Below are positions 25,973 through 34,015 of a stretch of DNA of 64,000 bases, in pieces. The notes beneath the pieces are model-generated. The model was not told where the DNA came from. It worked only from the letters and a program-made list of their open reading frames with translations, and searched no databases. A program made the translations under genes and the position numbers. Origin of the DNA: Acidobacteria bacterium UBA2161 (GTDB lineage: Bacteria > Acidobacteriota > Vicinamibacteria > Vicinamibacterales > UBA823); the NCBI GenBank assembly GCA_002328835.1, contig DCWN01000044.1, forward strand, positions 62,001 through 126,000, written 5' to 3'. Numbering within the stretch: position 1 is the first letter of the stretch; each line of letters opens with the position of its first letter.

Positions 25973-27106
25973 ATGCAGTCGGTCGACTTCAACCAGGCGC
26001 CCTTCCTGCTCATCTGGGAAACGACCCGCGCGTGCGCGCTGGCCTGCCGGCACTGCCGGGCCGAGGCGATCGACTGGCGCCATCCCGACGAGCTGACCTT
26101 CGACGAGGGCGCACAGCTCCTCGACGCCGTGGCCGGGATGGGGACGCCGATCGTCATTCTGACTGGCGGCGATCCGCTCCAGCGTGACGACCTCGAGGAT
26201 CTCATCCAGCACGGCAAGCAACAGGGGCTACGGGTCGGCACGATTCCGGCTGCGACGCCACGCCTGACCCGCGACCGCGTCGCCTCACTCAAGGCCGCAG
26301 GCCTCGACCAGATGGCGCTCAGTCTCGACGGGTGGGACGAATCGAGCCACGATGGCTTCCGTCGGGTGGAGGGCTCGTTCGCACGAACGATGGCCGGGGC
26401 GGCCTGGGCCAGGGAGTTGGGCCTGCCGCTCCAGATCAACACCGTGTTCGGGGCGTGGAACGCCGACCGGTTCGCGGAACTCGCGGCGCTGGTCGAATCG
26501 CTCGGCGTCGTCTTCTGGGAAGTGTTCTTCCTGGTGCCGACCGGGCGCGGCGCCGAGCTGGACGGGTGCACGGCGGAGCAATGCGAGCGGCTCTTCGCCG
26601 ACCTCTACCAGATGTCGCGGCGCGTGCCGTTCATCATCAAGATCACCGAAGCACCGCACTACCGGCGCTACGTGCAGCAGCAGGCGGGTCAGGCTGGCGT
26701 GCGGCCACCGGCGATGCGGGACATCCACCGGCACTCGGCCGCTCCGCCCGGATCGGGCCTGCGCGTGACGCGTCAGGGTGTGAACTCTGGGAAGGGCTTC
26801 TGCTTCGTCGACCACGTGGGCGACATTTTCCCGAGCGGGTTCCTGCCGATTCTTGCCGGCAACGTTCGGCGGGACGCGATTGGCGACACGTATCGCACCG
26901 CACCGATCTTTCGCGCGCTGCGAGATGCGGATCGCCTGAAGGGGCGCTGCGGGATTTGTGAGTATCGAGAGATCTGCGGCGGCTCGCGCTCGAGGGCGTT
27001 TGCGCTAACGGGCGATCCGCTCGCCGAAGACGACTCGTGCGGGTACGTTCCCGAGGTCGAACTCGAGGCGCCGGCCAGAATACGCCAGACGCGTCAAGCC
27101 AAGTGA
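25973..27106 (+). CDS. Radical SAM/SPASM-type protein (heme d1/AhbD-like, TIGR04053-like)
   Basis: A 377-residue protein. The radical SAM cluster motif is CALACRHC near residue 20, and GGDPL follows as the SAM-binding motif. The C-terminal SPASM-like cysteine set includes CFVDHVGDIFPSG and CGICEYREICGG, for auxiliary clusters. The mid-region KITEAPHYRRY is typical of a stand-alone family related to NirJ/AhbD heme-modifying enzymes and peptide-modifying SPASM enzymes. No obvious precursor peptide is encoded nearby. Its place after the CoA ligase may be coincidental, since 133 bases and a repeat separate them. Confidence 0.75.
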   Translation: MQSVDFNQAPFLLIWETTRACALACRHCRAEAIDWRHPDELTFDEGAQLLDAVAGMGTPIVILTGGDPLQRDDLEDLIQHGKQQGLRVGTIPAATPRLTRDRVASLKAAGLDQMALSLDGWDESSHDGFRRVEGSFARTMAGAAWARELGLPLQINTVFGAWNADRFAELAALVESLGVVFWEVFFLVPTGRGAELDGCTAEQCERLFADLYQMSRRVPFIIKITEAPHYRRYVQQQAGQAGVRPPAMRDIHRHSAAPPGSGLRVTRQGVNSGKGFCFVDHVGDIFPSGFLPILAGNVRRDAIGDTYRTAPIFRALRDADRLKGRCGICEYREICGGSRSRAFALTGDPLAEDDSCGYVPEVELEAPARIRQTRQAK

Positions 27107-27133
27107 GTTCTGGGGTTAGCTGCCATCCCGCCC

Positions 27134-27886
27134 TCAGTCGTCGTACCGCACCGCGGGGCTGCCCGAGGGGTGGAAGACGCCCATGAGGCGGATCGGCGCG
27201 TCGCTGAAGTTCTTCATCGAGTGCTTCACCTGCCGTGGCAGGTAGATGCAGCTGCCGGGTTCCAGCGGCGCTTCCTTCCCGTCGGCCCACATGACGCCGC
27301 GCCCTTCGACGATGTAGATCGCCTCTTCGTACGTGTGGTAGTGCACCGGAGCTTCGGATTTCGGGATGAAGCCGATGAACTGGGTGACACGCTGGCAGCC
27401 CAGGTCCTTGTCGGCGAGCAGTTTGAACCAGCGGTCACCCGTCGGAATCGACTTCCGACCGCGTTCGTGCACGACCGCCTCCGGCCGGGCGGTCCCAGGG
27501 TCGATCGGCGACGTCCGCGGCGGCAGATCGAATCGCGAGTCGGCGATCTGGGGGCAGCAGACGCTGACGATCTCGAGATCACCGGCCGGCGTTTCGAAGC
27601 AGCACTCGGTGCCAGGGCCGACGTAGATCGAGGATCCAACCTCGACGTCGTAGCGATGCCCGTCGATGTAGCACGCACCCGAGCCCGCCGACACGTAGTG
27701 CACTTCCTCGCTGGTGGGATTCACCTGGCCCGGCGAGAGCCCTTGGTCGAATCGGCTGACCGACTGCTCGATATCGCGCGCGGCGATCGCCGCGCCGACG
27801 GTGCGCCGGCGATGGCGCGCGCCCTCGCGACTGATTCGCCCCTCGTCGGGCTCGATGACCCGGCATCCGCTGCCTAGCTCAGGCAT
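27134..27886 (-). CDS. Two-domain cupin protein
   Basis: A 250-residue bicupin. The first cupin is about residues 40-115 (SEEVHYVSAGSGACYIDG), the second about 165-245. The second carries PVHYHTYEEAIYIVEGRG and a final KHSMKN histidine, a complete-looking metal site; the first keeps only part of its ligands. Could be a dioxygenase, isomerase or sugar/amino-acid-binding sensor; no specific reaction is supported. Its start overlaps the stop of the class V PLP enzyme by eight bases (ATGCCTGA), so the two are cotranslated and probably share a pathway. Confidence 0.75.
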   Translation of the reverse strand: MPELGSGCRVIEPDEGRISREGARHRRRTVGAAIAARDIEQSVSRFDQGLSPGQVNPTSEEVHYVSAGSGACYIDGHRYDVEVGSSIYVGPGTECCFETPAGDLEIVSVCCPQIADSRFDLPPRTSPIDPGTARPEAVVHERGRKSIPTGDRWFKLLADKDLGCQRVTQFIGFIPKSEAPVHYHTYEEAIYIVEGRGVMWADGKEAPLEPGSCIYLPRQVKHSMKNFSDAPIRLMGVFHPSGSPAVRYDD

Positions 27887-29051
27887 GCAATTCTCCCAAC
27901 TTCTCTTTCACGAGCATTGCCGACTCGGCCTCCAAGGCAGCGATGACCGCGTCGAGGTCCGACTGCGTGTTGTATCCGTGGAACGAGATCCGCAGACCGT
28001 CGTCGCGACACGATGCGATGACGCCGCGCGCGCCGAGCCGGGTCACCAGCGCCGGCGCATCGGTGGAGCGAAGGACGACGAGCGCTCCCCGGCGGGCGGG
28101 ATCGGTCGGCGTCGCCGTCACCACGCCGGCGTCCCCAGCCCACGCCATCAGGCCGACGGTCAACTCGGCCACGGTCTGCTCGACCGCGTCGAGTCCCACG
28201 GCGCCGAGTAGATCGAGACCGGCCTGTGCGCCATAGACGTTCGGAATCATCGGCGTGCCCGATTCGAATCGGCGCGCCGACGACGACCAGTCGAGGTCGT
28301 CGATGCTGAACGCGAACGGGTTCACGCGCCCGAACCATCCGGTCATCGTCGGCACGAGGCGCTCGATCAGCTCGCGCCGGACGTACAGGAACGCCACGCC
28401 AGACGGCCCGAGCAGGTACTTCAGCGCGCCCGTGACCATGAAGTCGACACCAAGCGCGCGCACGTCCATCGGCTCGGTGCCGGTGCGCTGATAGTCGTCG
28501 AGGAAGCAGTAGGCGCCGCGGTCGTGGCAGAGTGCCGCGACGCCGGCGATGTCGGTCTTGTGTCCGTTCCGAAAGCAGACGTGGGTCGCCGGAACGACGA
28601 GCGTGCGCTCGTCGACGACCTTGCCGTACGACTCGGGCGGCAGCATGCCGTCGACCGGATCGGCCCAGCCGATCTCGGCGCCGCGTTCGCGTTGCGCGAG
28701 CCAGACCTGCGCCATCGTGGGGAACTCGAATCGGCCCATGACGACCCGGCGGCGGGTGCCGTCGAACGTGAGCGCGCTGGCGATCGCGTTGATGCCGGTG
28801 GACGCGCTCGGCAACACCGCGATCTCGTCGGCGTCGGCGCCGATGAGCGACGCGAACGTCGTGCGCAGCCGTTCGACCTCGCCGACCCAGGTCTCCCAGG
28901 GCGACCCCTCGTCGTTCCACGAGTCGAGAAACCGCCGCATGGCCGCGTCGACGTCAGTCGACAGCGCGCCCTGCGAGCAGCTGTTCACGTAAGTGCGTCG
29001 CGCCAGCAGCGGGAAGCGGGCGCGAAACGCCGCTGGCGTCAGGACGGCCAT
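27879..29051 (-). CDS. Class V aminotransferase-fold PLP enzyme
   Basis: A 390-residue fold-type I PLP protein of the class V group (cysteine desulfurase, isopenicillin-N epimerase-like, kynureninase relatives). Motifs are YVNSCSQGALS near the N terminus, LPSASTGINAIASAL, YCFLDDYQRTG and the PLP lysine in MVTGALKYLLGPSGVAF. No desulfurase-type active-site cysteine loop is obvious. It begins five bases after the clpA stop, so it appears to be read from the clpSA promoter, and it overlaps the bicupin downstream. Confidence 0.8.
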   Translation of the reverse strand: MAVLTPAAFRARFPLLARRTYVNSCSQGALSTDVDAAMRRFLDSWNDEGSPWETWVGEVERLRTTFASLIGADADEIAVLPSASTGINAIASALTFDGTRRRVVMGRFEFPTMAQVWLAQRERGAEIGWADPVDGMLPPESYGKVVDERTLVVPATHVCFRNGHKTDIAGVAALCHDRGAYCFLDDYQRTGTEPMDVRALGVDFMVTGALKYLLGPSGVAFLYVRRELIERLVPTMTGWFGRVNPFAFSIDDLDWSSSARRFESGTPMIPNVYGAQAGLDLLGAVGLDAVEQTVAELTVGLMAWAGDAGVVTATPTDPARRGALVVLRSTDAPALVTRLGARGVIASCRDDGLRISFHGYNTQSDLDAVIAALEAESAMLVKEKLGELHA

Positions 29052-29056
29052 GCCGG

Positions 29057-31450
29057 TTAGTGCACCGTCTCGGGATCCGCGCCGGTGTCGGCCGGTGGCT
29101 CGATCGGTTCGGCCGGCTCTGGCCCGGGCGGTGGGGGCTCCGGGCTTGGTTCAATCGCGAACGCGAGTGCGTCGTCGCCCTCGGCCAATCCGATCCGGAC
29201 GGTGCCGCCGTGCTCCAGCTTGCCGAAGAGGATCTCCTCGGTCAGCGGATCACGGACCTCGGTCTGAACGACGCGGGCCAGTGGACGCGCGCCGTAGATC
29301 GGGTCGTAGCCCTTCACCGCGAGCCAGTGGCGAGCGGCGGGCTCCAGCGTGATTGCCACGCGGCGCTCGGCGAGCTGCGCTTCGAGCTGCAGGATGAACT
29401 TCTCGACGATCGTCTCCATGACGTCGGGGGTCAGCGTGCCGAACGTCACGATGGTGTCGAGCCGGTTGCGGAACTCCGGGCTGAAGATCCGTTCGATCGC
29501 GGCTTTCATCCGAGTCCGCGCCGCCTTCGACCGTTCGCCGCTGAACCCGATCGCACCCGCGCTCACCTCCCGCGAACCGGCGTTCGAGGTCATGATCAGG
29601 ACCACCTGCCGGAAATCCGCCTTGCGGCCGCCGTTGTCGGTGAGCGTCGCATGGTCCATCACCTGCAGGAGGATGTTGAAGAGATCCTGGTGCGCCTTCT
29701 CGATCTCGTCGAGGAGGACGACGGCGTACGGATGGCTCCGGACCGCGTCGACCAGGAGGCCGCCCTGCTCGAAGCCGACGTAGCCCGGCGGCGCGCCGAT
29801 CAGCCGGGCGACGGCGTGCTTCTCCATGTACTCGCTCATGTCGTACCGCAGAAACTCGTTGCCCAGATGGATTGCGAGCTGCTTCGCCAGCTCGGTCTTG
29901 CCGACGCCCGTCGGGCCCGTGAACAGGAAGCACCCGGCCGGGCGGTCGGGCTGGCCGAGGCCGGCCCGCGACCGCTTGATCGCCTTGGTGACCGCCCCGA
30001 CCGCCTCATCCTGGCCGAAGACGACACGCTGCAGCGCCTCTTCGAGCGTGCGGAGCCGCTCCTTGTCCGACGCCGAGGCCTGCCGTTCCGGGATCCGCGC
30101 CATGCGCGCGATCACCCGTTCGATCTCCTCGGGCGTGACCGTCAGCGGCGGCGGCTCGGCGGCGCCATCATCGTCGCTACCCACGTCGGCCGCTGTGCGC
30201 TGAAGCTTGAGCATCGCGCCGGCCTCATCGAGCACGTCGATGGCACTGTCCGGCAGCCGGCTGTCACGGAGATGCCGGCCGGCGAGCTTCACCGCGGCGG
30301 TCAGCGCCGCGTCGGTGTAGTCGAGACCGTGGTGTTCCGCATAGCGCGCGCGCAGCCCCTGCAGGATCTTAACGGCCTCTTCCGGACTCGGCTCGTCGAC
30401 GACGATCTTCTGCAGCCGACGGGTCAACGCACGGTCCTTCTCGATCTGCTTGAACTCCTCGAACGTGGTGGAACCGATCACCCGGAGCTCCCCGGCCGCG
30501 AGCACCGGCTTGATCAGCGTCGCCAGGTCCATGGTGCCGCCGGTCGTGGCGCCGGCGCCGACCGTGGCATGCACCTCGTCGATGAACAGCACGGGTTTCG
30601 GGCGTCGATCGAGCGCGGCCAGGACCGCCTTGAACCGCTCTTCGAAGTCGCCGCGAAACCGCGTGCCGGCGAGCAGGGCGGTGGTATCCAGCAAATAGAT
30701 CTCGGCGCCTCGCAGCGCCGCCGGGACGTCGTCGTCGATCAGCCGCGCGGCCAGGCCTTCGGCCAGCGCGGTCTTGCCGACACCGGCGTCACCGACGAAG
30801 ACCGGGTTGTTCTTGCGACGGCGGCAGAGGACCTCCATCGTGCGCTGCAGCTCGGCCGTGCGGCCGATGAGCGGGTCGAGCTGGCCCGCCGCCGCGCGCT
30901 CGGAGAGGTTGACGGTGAACGCCGCGAGCGGATCGCGCGGCGCGGCGGGCGCCTCGTCCTCGGTACCGGCGCGAACGGTTTCCTCCGGCGTCGGGTCGTC
31001 GCCGGTCGGGGCCAGCGGGACCTTCGAAATGCCGTGGGAGATGAAATTCAGCACGTCGAGGCGGGTCACCCCCTGCTTGAGGAGCAGCTCCGCCGCGAAG
31101 CACTTGGGCTGCTGGAGGATCGCGGCCAGCACGTCGCCGGAGCGCACCTCGTCCTTGCCGGCGCTCTGCACGTGCAGCACTGCCGCCTGCAGCACGCGCC
31201 GGAACGCCAGCGTCTGGTCAGGCTCCTGGTGGGCGTGCCGTGGAAACCGATCGATCGTGCGCTCCAGGTAGTCGTCGAGATCGTGGCGCAGGCCCGGCAA
31301 GTCGGCGCCGCAGGCGCTGAGGATCTTCTCGCCTTCCACGTCGTGAGCCAGCGCGTACAGGAGATGCTCGAGGGTCAGATGGGTGTGGCGACGCGAGGAC
31401 GCCTCACGGTAGGCGATGCTCAGAATCAATTCGAGTGATGCGCTGAACAT
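29057..31450 (-). CDS. clpA: ATP-dependent Clp protease ATP-binding subunit ClpA
   Basis: A 797-residue Hsp100 unfoldase. A Clp_N repeat domain (1-145) comes first, then AAA-1 with Walker A GDAGVGKTAL and Walker B VLFIDEVHA, and AAA-2 with Walker A TGPTGVGKTEL and VVLLDEIEKAH. The short linker, without the long ClpB middle domain, and the adjacent clpS identify it as ClpA. It unfolds substrates for ClpP and, with ClpS, N-degron proteins. No clpP is in the window. The C-terminal tail is proline/glutamate-rich. Starts 12 bases after clpS. Confidence 0.92.
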   Translation of the reverse strand: MFSASLELILSIAYREASSRRHTHLTLEHLLYALAHDVEGEKILSACGADLPGLRHDLDDYLERTIDRFPRHAHQEPDQTLAFRRVLQAAVLHVQSAGKDEVRSGDVLAAILQQPKCFAAELLLKQGVTRLDVLNFISHGISKVPLAPTGDDPTPEETVRAGTEDEAPAAPRDPLAAFTVNLSERAAAGQLDPLIGRTAELQRTMEVLCRRRKNNPVFVGDAGVGKTALAEGLAARLIDDDVPAALRGAEIYLLDTTALLAGTRFRGDFEERFKAVLAALDRRPKPVLFIDEVHATVGAGATTGGTMDLATLIKPVLAAGELRVIGSTTFEEFKQIEKDRALTRRLQKIVVDEPSPEEAVKILQGLRARYAEHHGLDYTDAALTAAVKLAGRHLRDSRLPDSAIDVLDEAGAMLKLQRTAADVGSDDDGAAEPPPLTVTPEEIERVIARMARIPERQASASDKERLRTLEEALQRVVFGQDEAVGAVTKAIKRSRAGLGQPDRPAGCFLFTGPTGVGKTELAKQLAIHLGNEFLRYDMSEYMEKHAVARLIGAPPGYVGFEQGGLLVDAVRSHPYAVVLLDEIEKAHQDLFNILLQVMDHATLTDNGGRKADFRQVVLIMTSNAGSREVSAGAIGFSGERSKAARTRMKAAIERIFSPEFRNRLDTIVTFGTLTPDVMETIVEKFILQLEAQLAERRVAITLEPAARHWLAVKGYDPIYGARPLARVVQTEVRDPLTEEILFGKLEHGGTVRIGLAEGDDALAFAIEPSPEPPPPGPEPAEPIEPPADTGADPETVH

Positions 31451-31462
31451 GATACCGGGCCC

Positions 31463-31774
31463 TCACTCGGCCTCGACGGAGGTCTGCAGCGGGAATCCCT
31501 CACGACGCGCCAGGTCACGCACGGCGCCGGCTTTCGTCTCGGCGATGTCGTAGGGATAGACGCCGCACAGCCCCTGGCCCTGCGTATGCACCTGCAACAT
31601 GATTCGATAGGCCTCGGCCGGCGACCTCTGGAAGATCGACTCCAGTACCGTTACGACGAACTCCATGGTGGTGTAGTCATCGTTGTGCAGCAGTACGCGG
31701 TACCGGGTCGGCTCCTTCGCAACCGTCCGGACCCGCTCGACGGTCTGTCCCTCTGGGTGCTCGCCGTGCGGCAT
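31463..31774 (-). CDS. clpS: ATP-dependent Clp protease adaptor ClpS
   Basis: A 103-residue adaptor. The core YRVLLHNDDYTTMEFVV and the downstream VHTQGQGLCGVYPYDIAE-like helix match ClpS, which recognises N-end-rule residues and hands proteins to ClpA. GAGG lies eight bases before the ATG, and a TTGACG-17-TAGGCT promoter lies just upstream, so this is the first gene of the clpS-clpA-PLP-cupin run. Confidence 0.92.
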   Translation of the reverse strand: MPHGEHPEGQTVERVRTVAKEPTRYRVLLHNDDYTTMEFVVTVLESIFQRSPAEAYRIMLQVHTQGQGLCGVYPYDIAETKAGAVRDLARREGFPLQTSVEAE

Positions 31775-31801
31775 CGACGGATCCTCACAGGTCCTTCGCC
31801 C

Positions 31802-31830
31802 AGCCTATGGGAGCGATCAGACGGCGTCAA
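31802..31830 (-). promoter_or_regulatory. Promoter of clpS-clpA
   Basis: Minus strand TTGACG (31825-31830), 17-base spacer, TAGGCT (31802-31807), giving a transcript start near 31795 and a ~20-base leader to clpS. Confidence 0.55.
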
Positions 31831-31909
31831 GCAGCACACGGTGCACAGATCGGCATAGTAGAATGGCCGCGCCCGACCTGGGCACCATCGTTCGAGTCGA
31901 CGACGGACC

Positions 31910-32833
31910 ATGCAGCGACTGACGCGTGACATCGGTTACATCGACCTCCGTTTCCAGAACCAACCCGAGGTCATTGCGGCCGCCGTGCTCCACGGGAGCT
32001 TCGGTGCCGCCATCGTCGACCCGGGACCGGCGTCGACCCTGCCGAGGCTCGGCGCGGAACTGCGGCGACACGGCATCGACGCAGGCGACGTCCGGACGAT
32101 CCTGCTGACACACATCCATTTCGACCATGCCGGCGCCACGGGCTCGCTGGTCGCCGAGACTCCGGGGATCGAGGTGTACGTCCACGCGGCCGGCATGCGG
32201 CATATGGTCGACCCGACCCGGCTCGTGGCCAGCGCGCGCCAGCTGTGGGGCGACGAGCTGGAGTCGCTCTGGGGTGAGTTCTTGCCGGTTCCGGAGGCGA
32301 ACCTGCGCCAGCTCGACGGCGGCGAGCGGATCCGGATCGGCGAGCGCGAGCTCGACGTGGCCTACACGCCTGGCCACGCGCGCCACCACGTCAGCTACTT
32401 CGACCGCGACAGCGGGATTGCCTTCGTCGGCGATGCGGCCGGCATCCGCGTCGGGTCCGTGCCCTACCTGCTGGCGCCGACGCCCCCACCCGACATCGAT
32501 CTGGCCGCGTGGCGCGGAAGCATCGAGACGATTCAGCGCTGGCGCGCCGACACGCTGTTCGTCACCCACTTCGGCCCGCACGCCGACACCGATGGCCATC
32601 TCGGGATGTTCGCCGAGCACCTCGACGAACTCGCGGAGATCGCCCGGCGGATCGTCGCGAGCGGCGCCGGTAAGGACGGTCTGGCGGCGTTCGTCGCGGA
32701 AGTCGCGGCGCTGATGCGCCGGCAGTTGCCCGAATCGACGGCCCGGCACTACGAGGACGCCGCGCCGCTCAAGCTGTGCTGGCTGGGCCTGGAGCGGTAC
32801 TGGCAGAAGCAGGGCGTGGGCGGCGCCGCATGA
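31910..32833 (+). CDS. Metallo-beta-lactamase-fold hydrolase
   Basis: A 307-residue MBL-fold protein. The zinc motif HIHFDHAG (HXHXDH) is at about residues 65-71, and later ligands are in YTPGHARHHVSYFD, FVGDAAG and VTHFGPH. The family includes glyoxalase II-like and lactonase hydrolases; the substrate is unknown. The last 65 bases overlap the 3' end of the convergent GNAT gene. Divergent from clpS with a 135-base gap; TAGAAT at 31859-31864 may be its -10. Confidence 0.82.
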   Translation: MQRLTRDIGYIDLRFQNQPEVIAAAVLHGSFGAAIVDPGPASTLPRLGAELRRHGIDAGDVRTILLTHIHFDHAGATGSLVAETPGIEVYVHAAGMRHMVDPTRLVASARQLWGDELESLWGEFLPVPEANLRQLDGGERIRIGERELDVAYTPGHARHHVSYFDRDSGIAFVGDAAGIRVGSVPYLLAPTPPPDIDLAAWRGSIETIQRWRADTLFVTHFGPHADTDGHLGMFAEHLDELAEIARRIVASGAGKDGLAAFVAEVAALMRRQLPESTARHYEDAAPLKLCWLGLERYWQKQGVGGAA

Positions 32834-33431
32834 TCGCATAGCCGGCCCCCGTCGCAGGCTCGTCGTGCCGGCTGACGGTCTCGAAGCCCAGTCGCCCGTA
32901 GAACGATTCGCTTCGCCGGCTGAAGGTTTCGAGATAGCCACTCCGCGCCGCGGCGTCGAGTTCGGCGAGTGTCGGTTCGAGCACCTGCCGCCCCAGCCCC
33001 CGCCCCTGGGCCTCCGGCGCGACGCCGACGATCGACAGATACCAGGCGTCGGTGGGCACCTGGCCGCGGGCGCGCTCGCCCATGAACGCGACGATCCGTC
33101 GATACGTAGCCAGGCCGGCCTCTCCCAGCGCCTCGCCAAGCGCTGCTTCTTTCGCCTGCCTGGCCGGTCGCGCGGCGTCGGGCGGTGCCGGCAGGACCCA
33201 CGCTGCCGCCGCGCGACCGTCGGGGTCGACGACCAGCCGGCCGCTCGTTTCGGCTTCGTCCAGCGCAATCTCGAAATGGCGCACGAGCGCCCGCTCGAAT
33301 TCCGCCGTGCCGGGGCCCAGGCTGGCCGCGATCGTGGCGTAGAAGGGATCGTCTCTGAGCGAACGATAGAGGGCGGTTGCGGCGCGGCGATCAGCGGGCA
33401 CGCGAGGTTCGTCGGAGCCGCGCCGCGACAC
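32769..33431 (-). CDS. GNAT-family N-acetyltransferase
   Basis: A 220-residue protein. The acetyl-CoA-binding motif A is in SIVGVAPEAQGRGLGRQVL, and FYGRLGFETV forms the C-terminal core of the fold. The last ~25 residues after the core are low-complexity (Pro/Ala/Ser/Thr) and are encoded opposite the 3' end of the MBL gene, so the true end of function may lie earlier. Substrate unknown. The neighbour on the same strand is a second GNAT gene 39 bases upstream. Confidence 0.75.
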   Translation of the reverse strand: MSRRGSDEPRVPADRRAATALYRSLRDDPFYATIAASLGPGTAEFERALVRHFEIALDEAETSGRLVVDPDGRAAAAWVLPAPPDAARPARQAKEAALGEALGEAGLATYRRIVAFMGERARGQVPTDAWYLSIVGVAPEAQGRGLGRQVLEPTLAELDAAARSGYLETFSRRSESFYGRLGFETVSRHDEPATGAGYAIMRRRPRPASASTAPGPASTA

Positions 33432-33470
33432 GCACGACCCTGCTGCGCACGGGGATGAAGCGTCGCATCG

Positions 33471-33977
33471 TCACTCTCCGAGCAACTTCTCGATAATCGT
33501 TTCGTCGATGTACCGGCCGTCGATCTTCGTATGGCGGTGAGCCGTGCCGACAACCGAAAAGCCCTGGTCGAGGTAGGTGGCGAGCGCGCCCGGATTGTCG
33601 GCCCTGACGAACGTGAAGATCTTCTCGTACCCTCCGGTCCGGGCTCGCGGCAAGGTCGTGTCGAACAGACGTCGGCCGATCCCTTGTCGACGCAGCCGGA
33701 GGTCGACGAACGTGCCCATGACACCGACGTGGTCGCAGGCACGCGTGTACTGGGCGAAGGGTTCCAGGCTCTGGAATCCGACGAGCACCTGGTCCGCCTC
33801 ACGGACGGCGACGTGGAAGATCCCCCGCTCGGGGTACTCGTCGAGGAAGCGCTGCTCCTCGCCAAGGGTCAACCGCGTGTCCATCACCGTGAACGTCCGA
33901 GCGTCGATGATCGGATTCAACACGTCGATGATGCCCTGGGCATCGTCGCGGGTCGCGGGCCGAACCTGCAGATCCAT
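33471..33977 (-). CDS. GNAT-family N-acetyltransferase (phosphinothricin acetyltransferase-like)
   Basis: A 168-residue acetyltransferase. MDLQVRPATRDDAQGIIDVLNPII is a typical GNAT start and fixes ATG 33977; the open frame upstream to 34169 is antisense to the amidohydrolase end and not plausible. Motif A is VDLRLRRQGIGRRLF, followed by FVRADNPGALATYLDQGFSVVG. The RR-x-G-I-G and A-x-Y-x-x-x-GF pattern resembles L-amino-acid/phosphinothricin acetyltransferases. Substrate unproven. Confidence 0.8.
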   Translation of the reverse strand: MDLQVRPATRDDAQGIIDVLNPIIDARTFTVMDTRLTLGEEQRFLDEYPERGIFHVAVREADQVLVGFQSLEPFAQYTRACDHVGVMGTFVDLRLRRQGIGRRLFDTTLPRARTGGYEKIFTFVRADNPGALATYLDQGFSVVGTAHRHTKIDGRYIDETIIEKLLGE

Positions 33978-34015
33978 GGCGGAGATCGCTCCCGCGGGGG
34001 CTTGACCGGGATCGC

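Noticed and set aside
29060..31438. A very long open frame on the plus strand opposite clpA
   Set aside because: It is the antisense shadow of a clear ClpA gene; long open shadow frames are expected at this GC content and its translation has no domain pattern.
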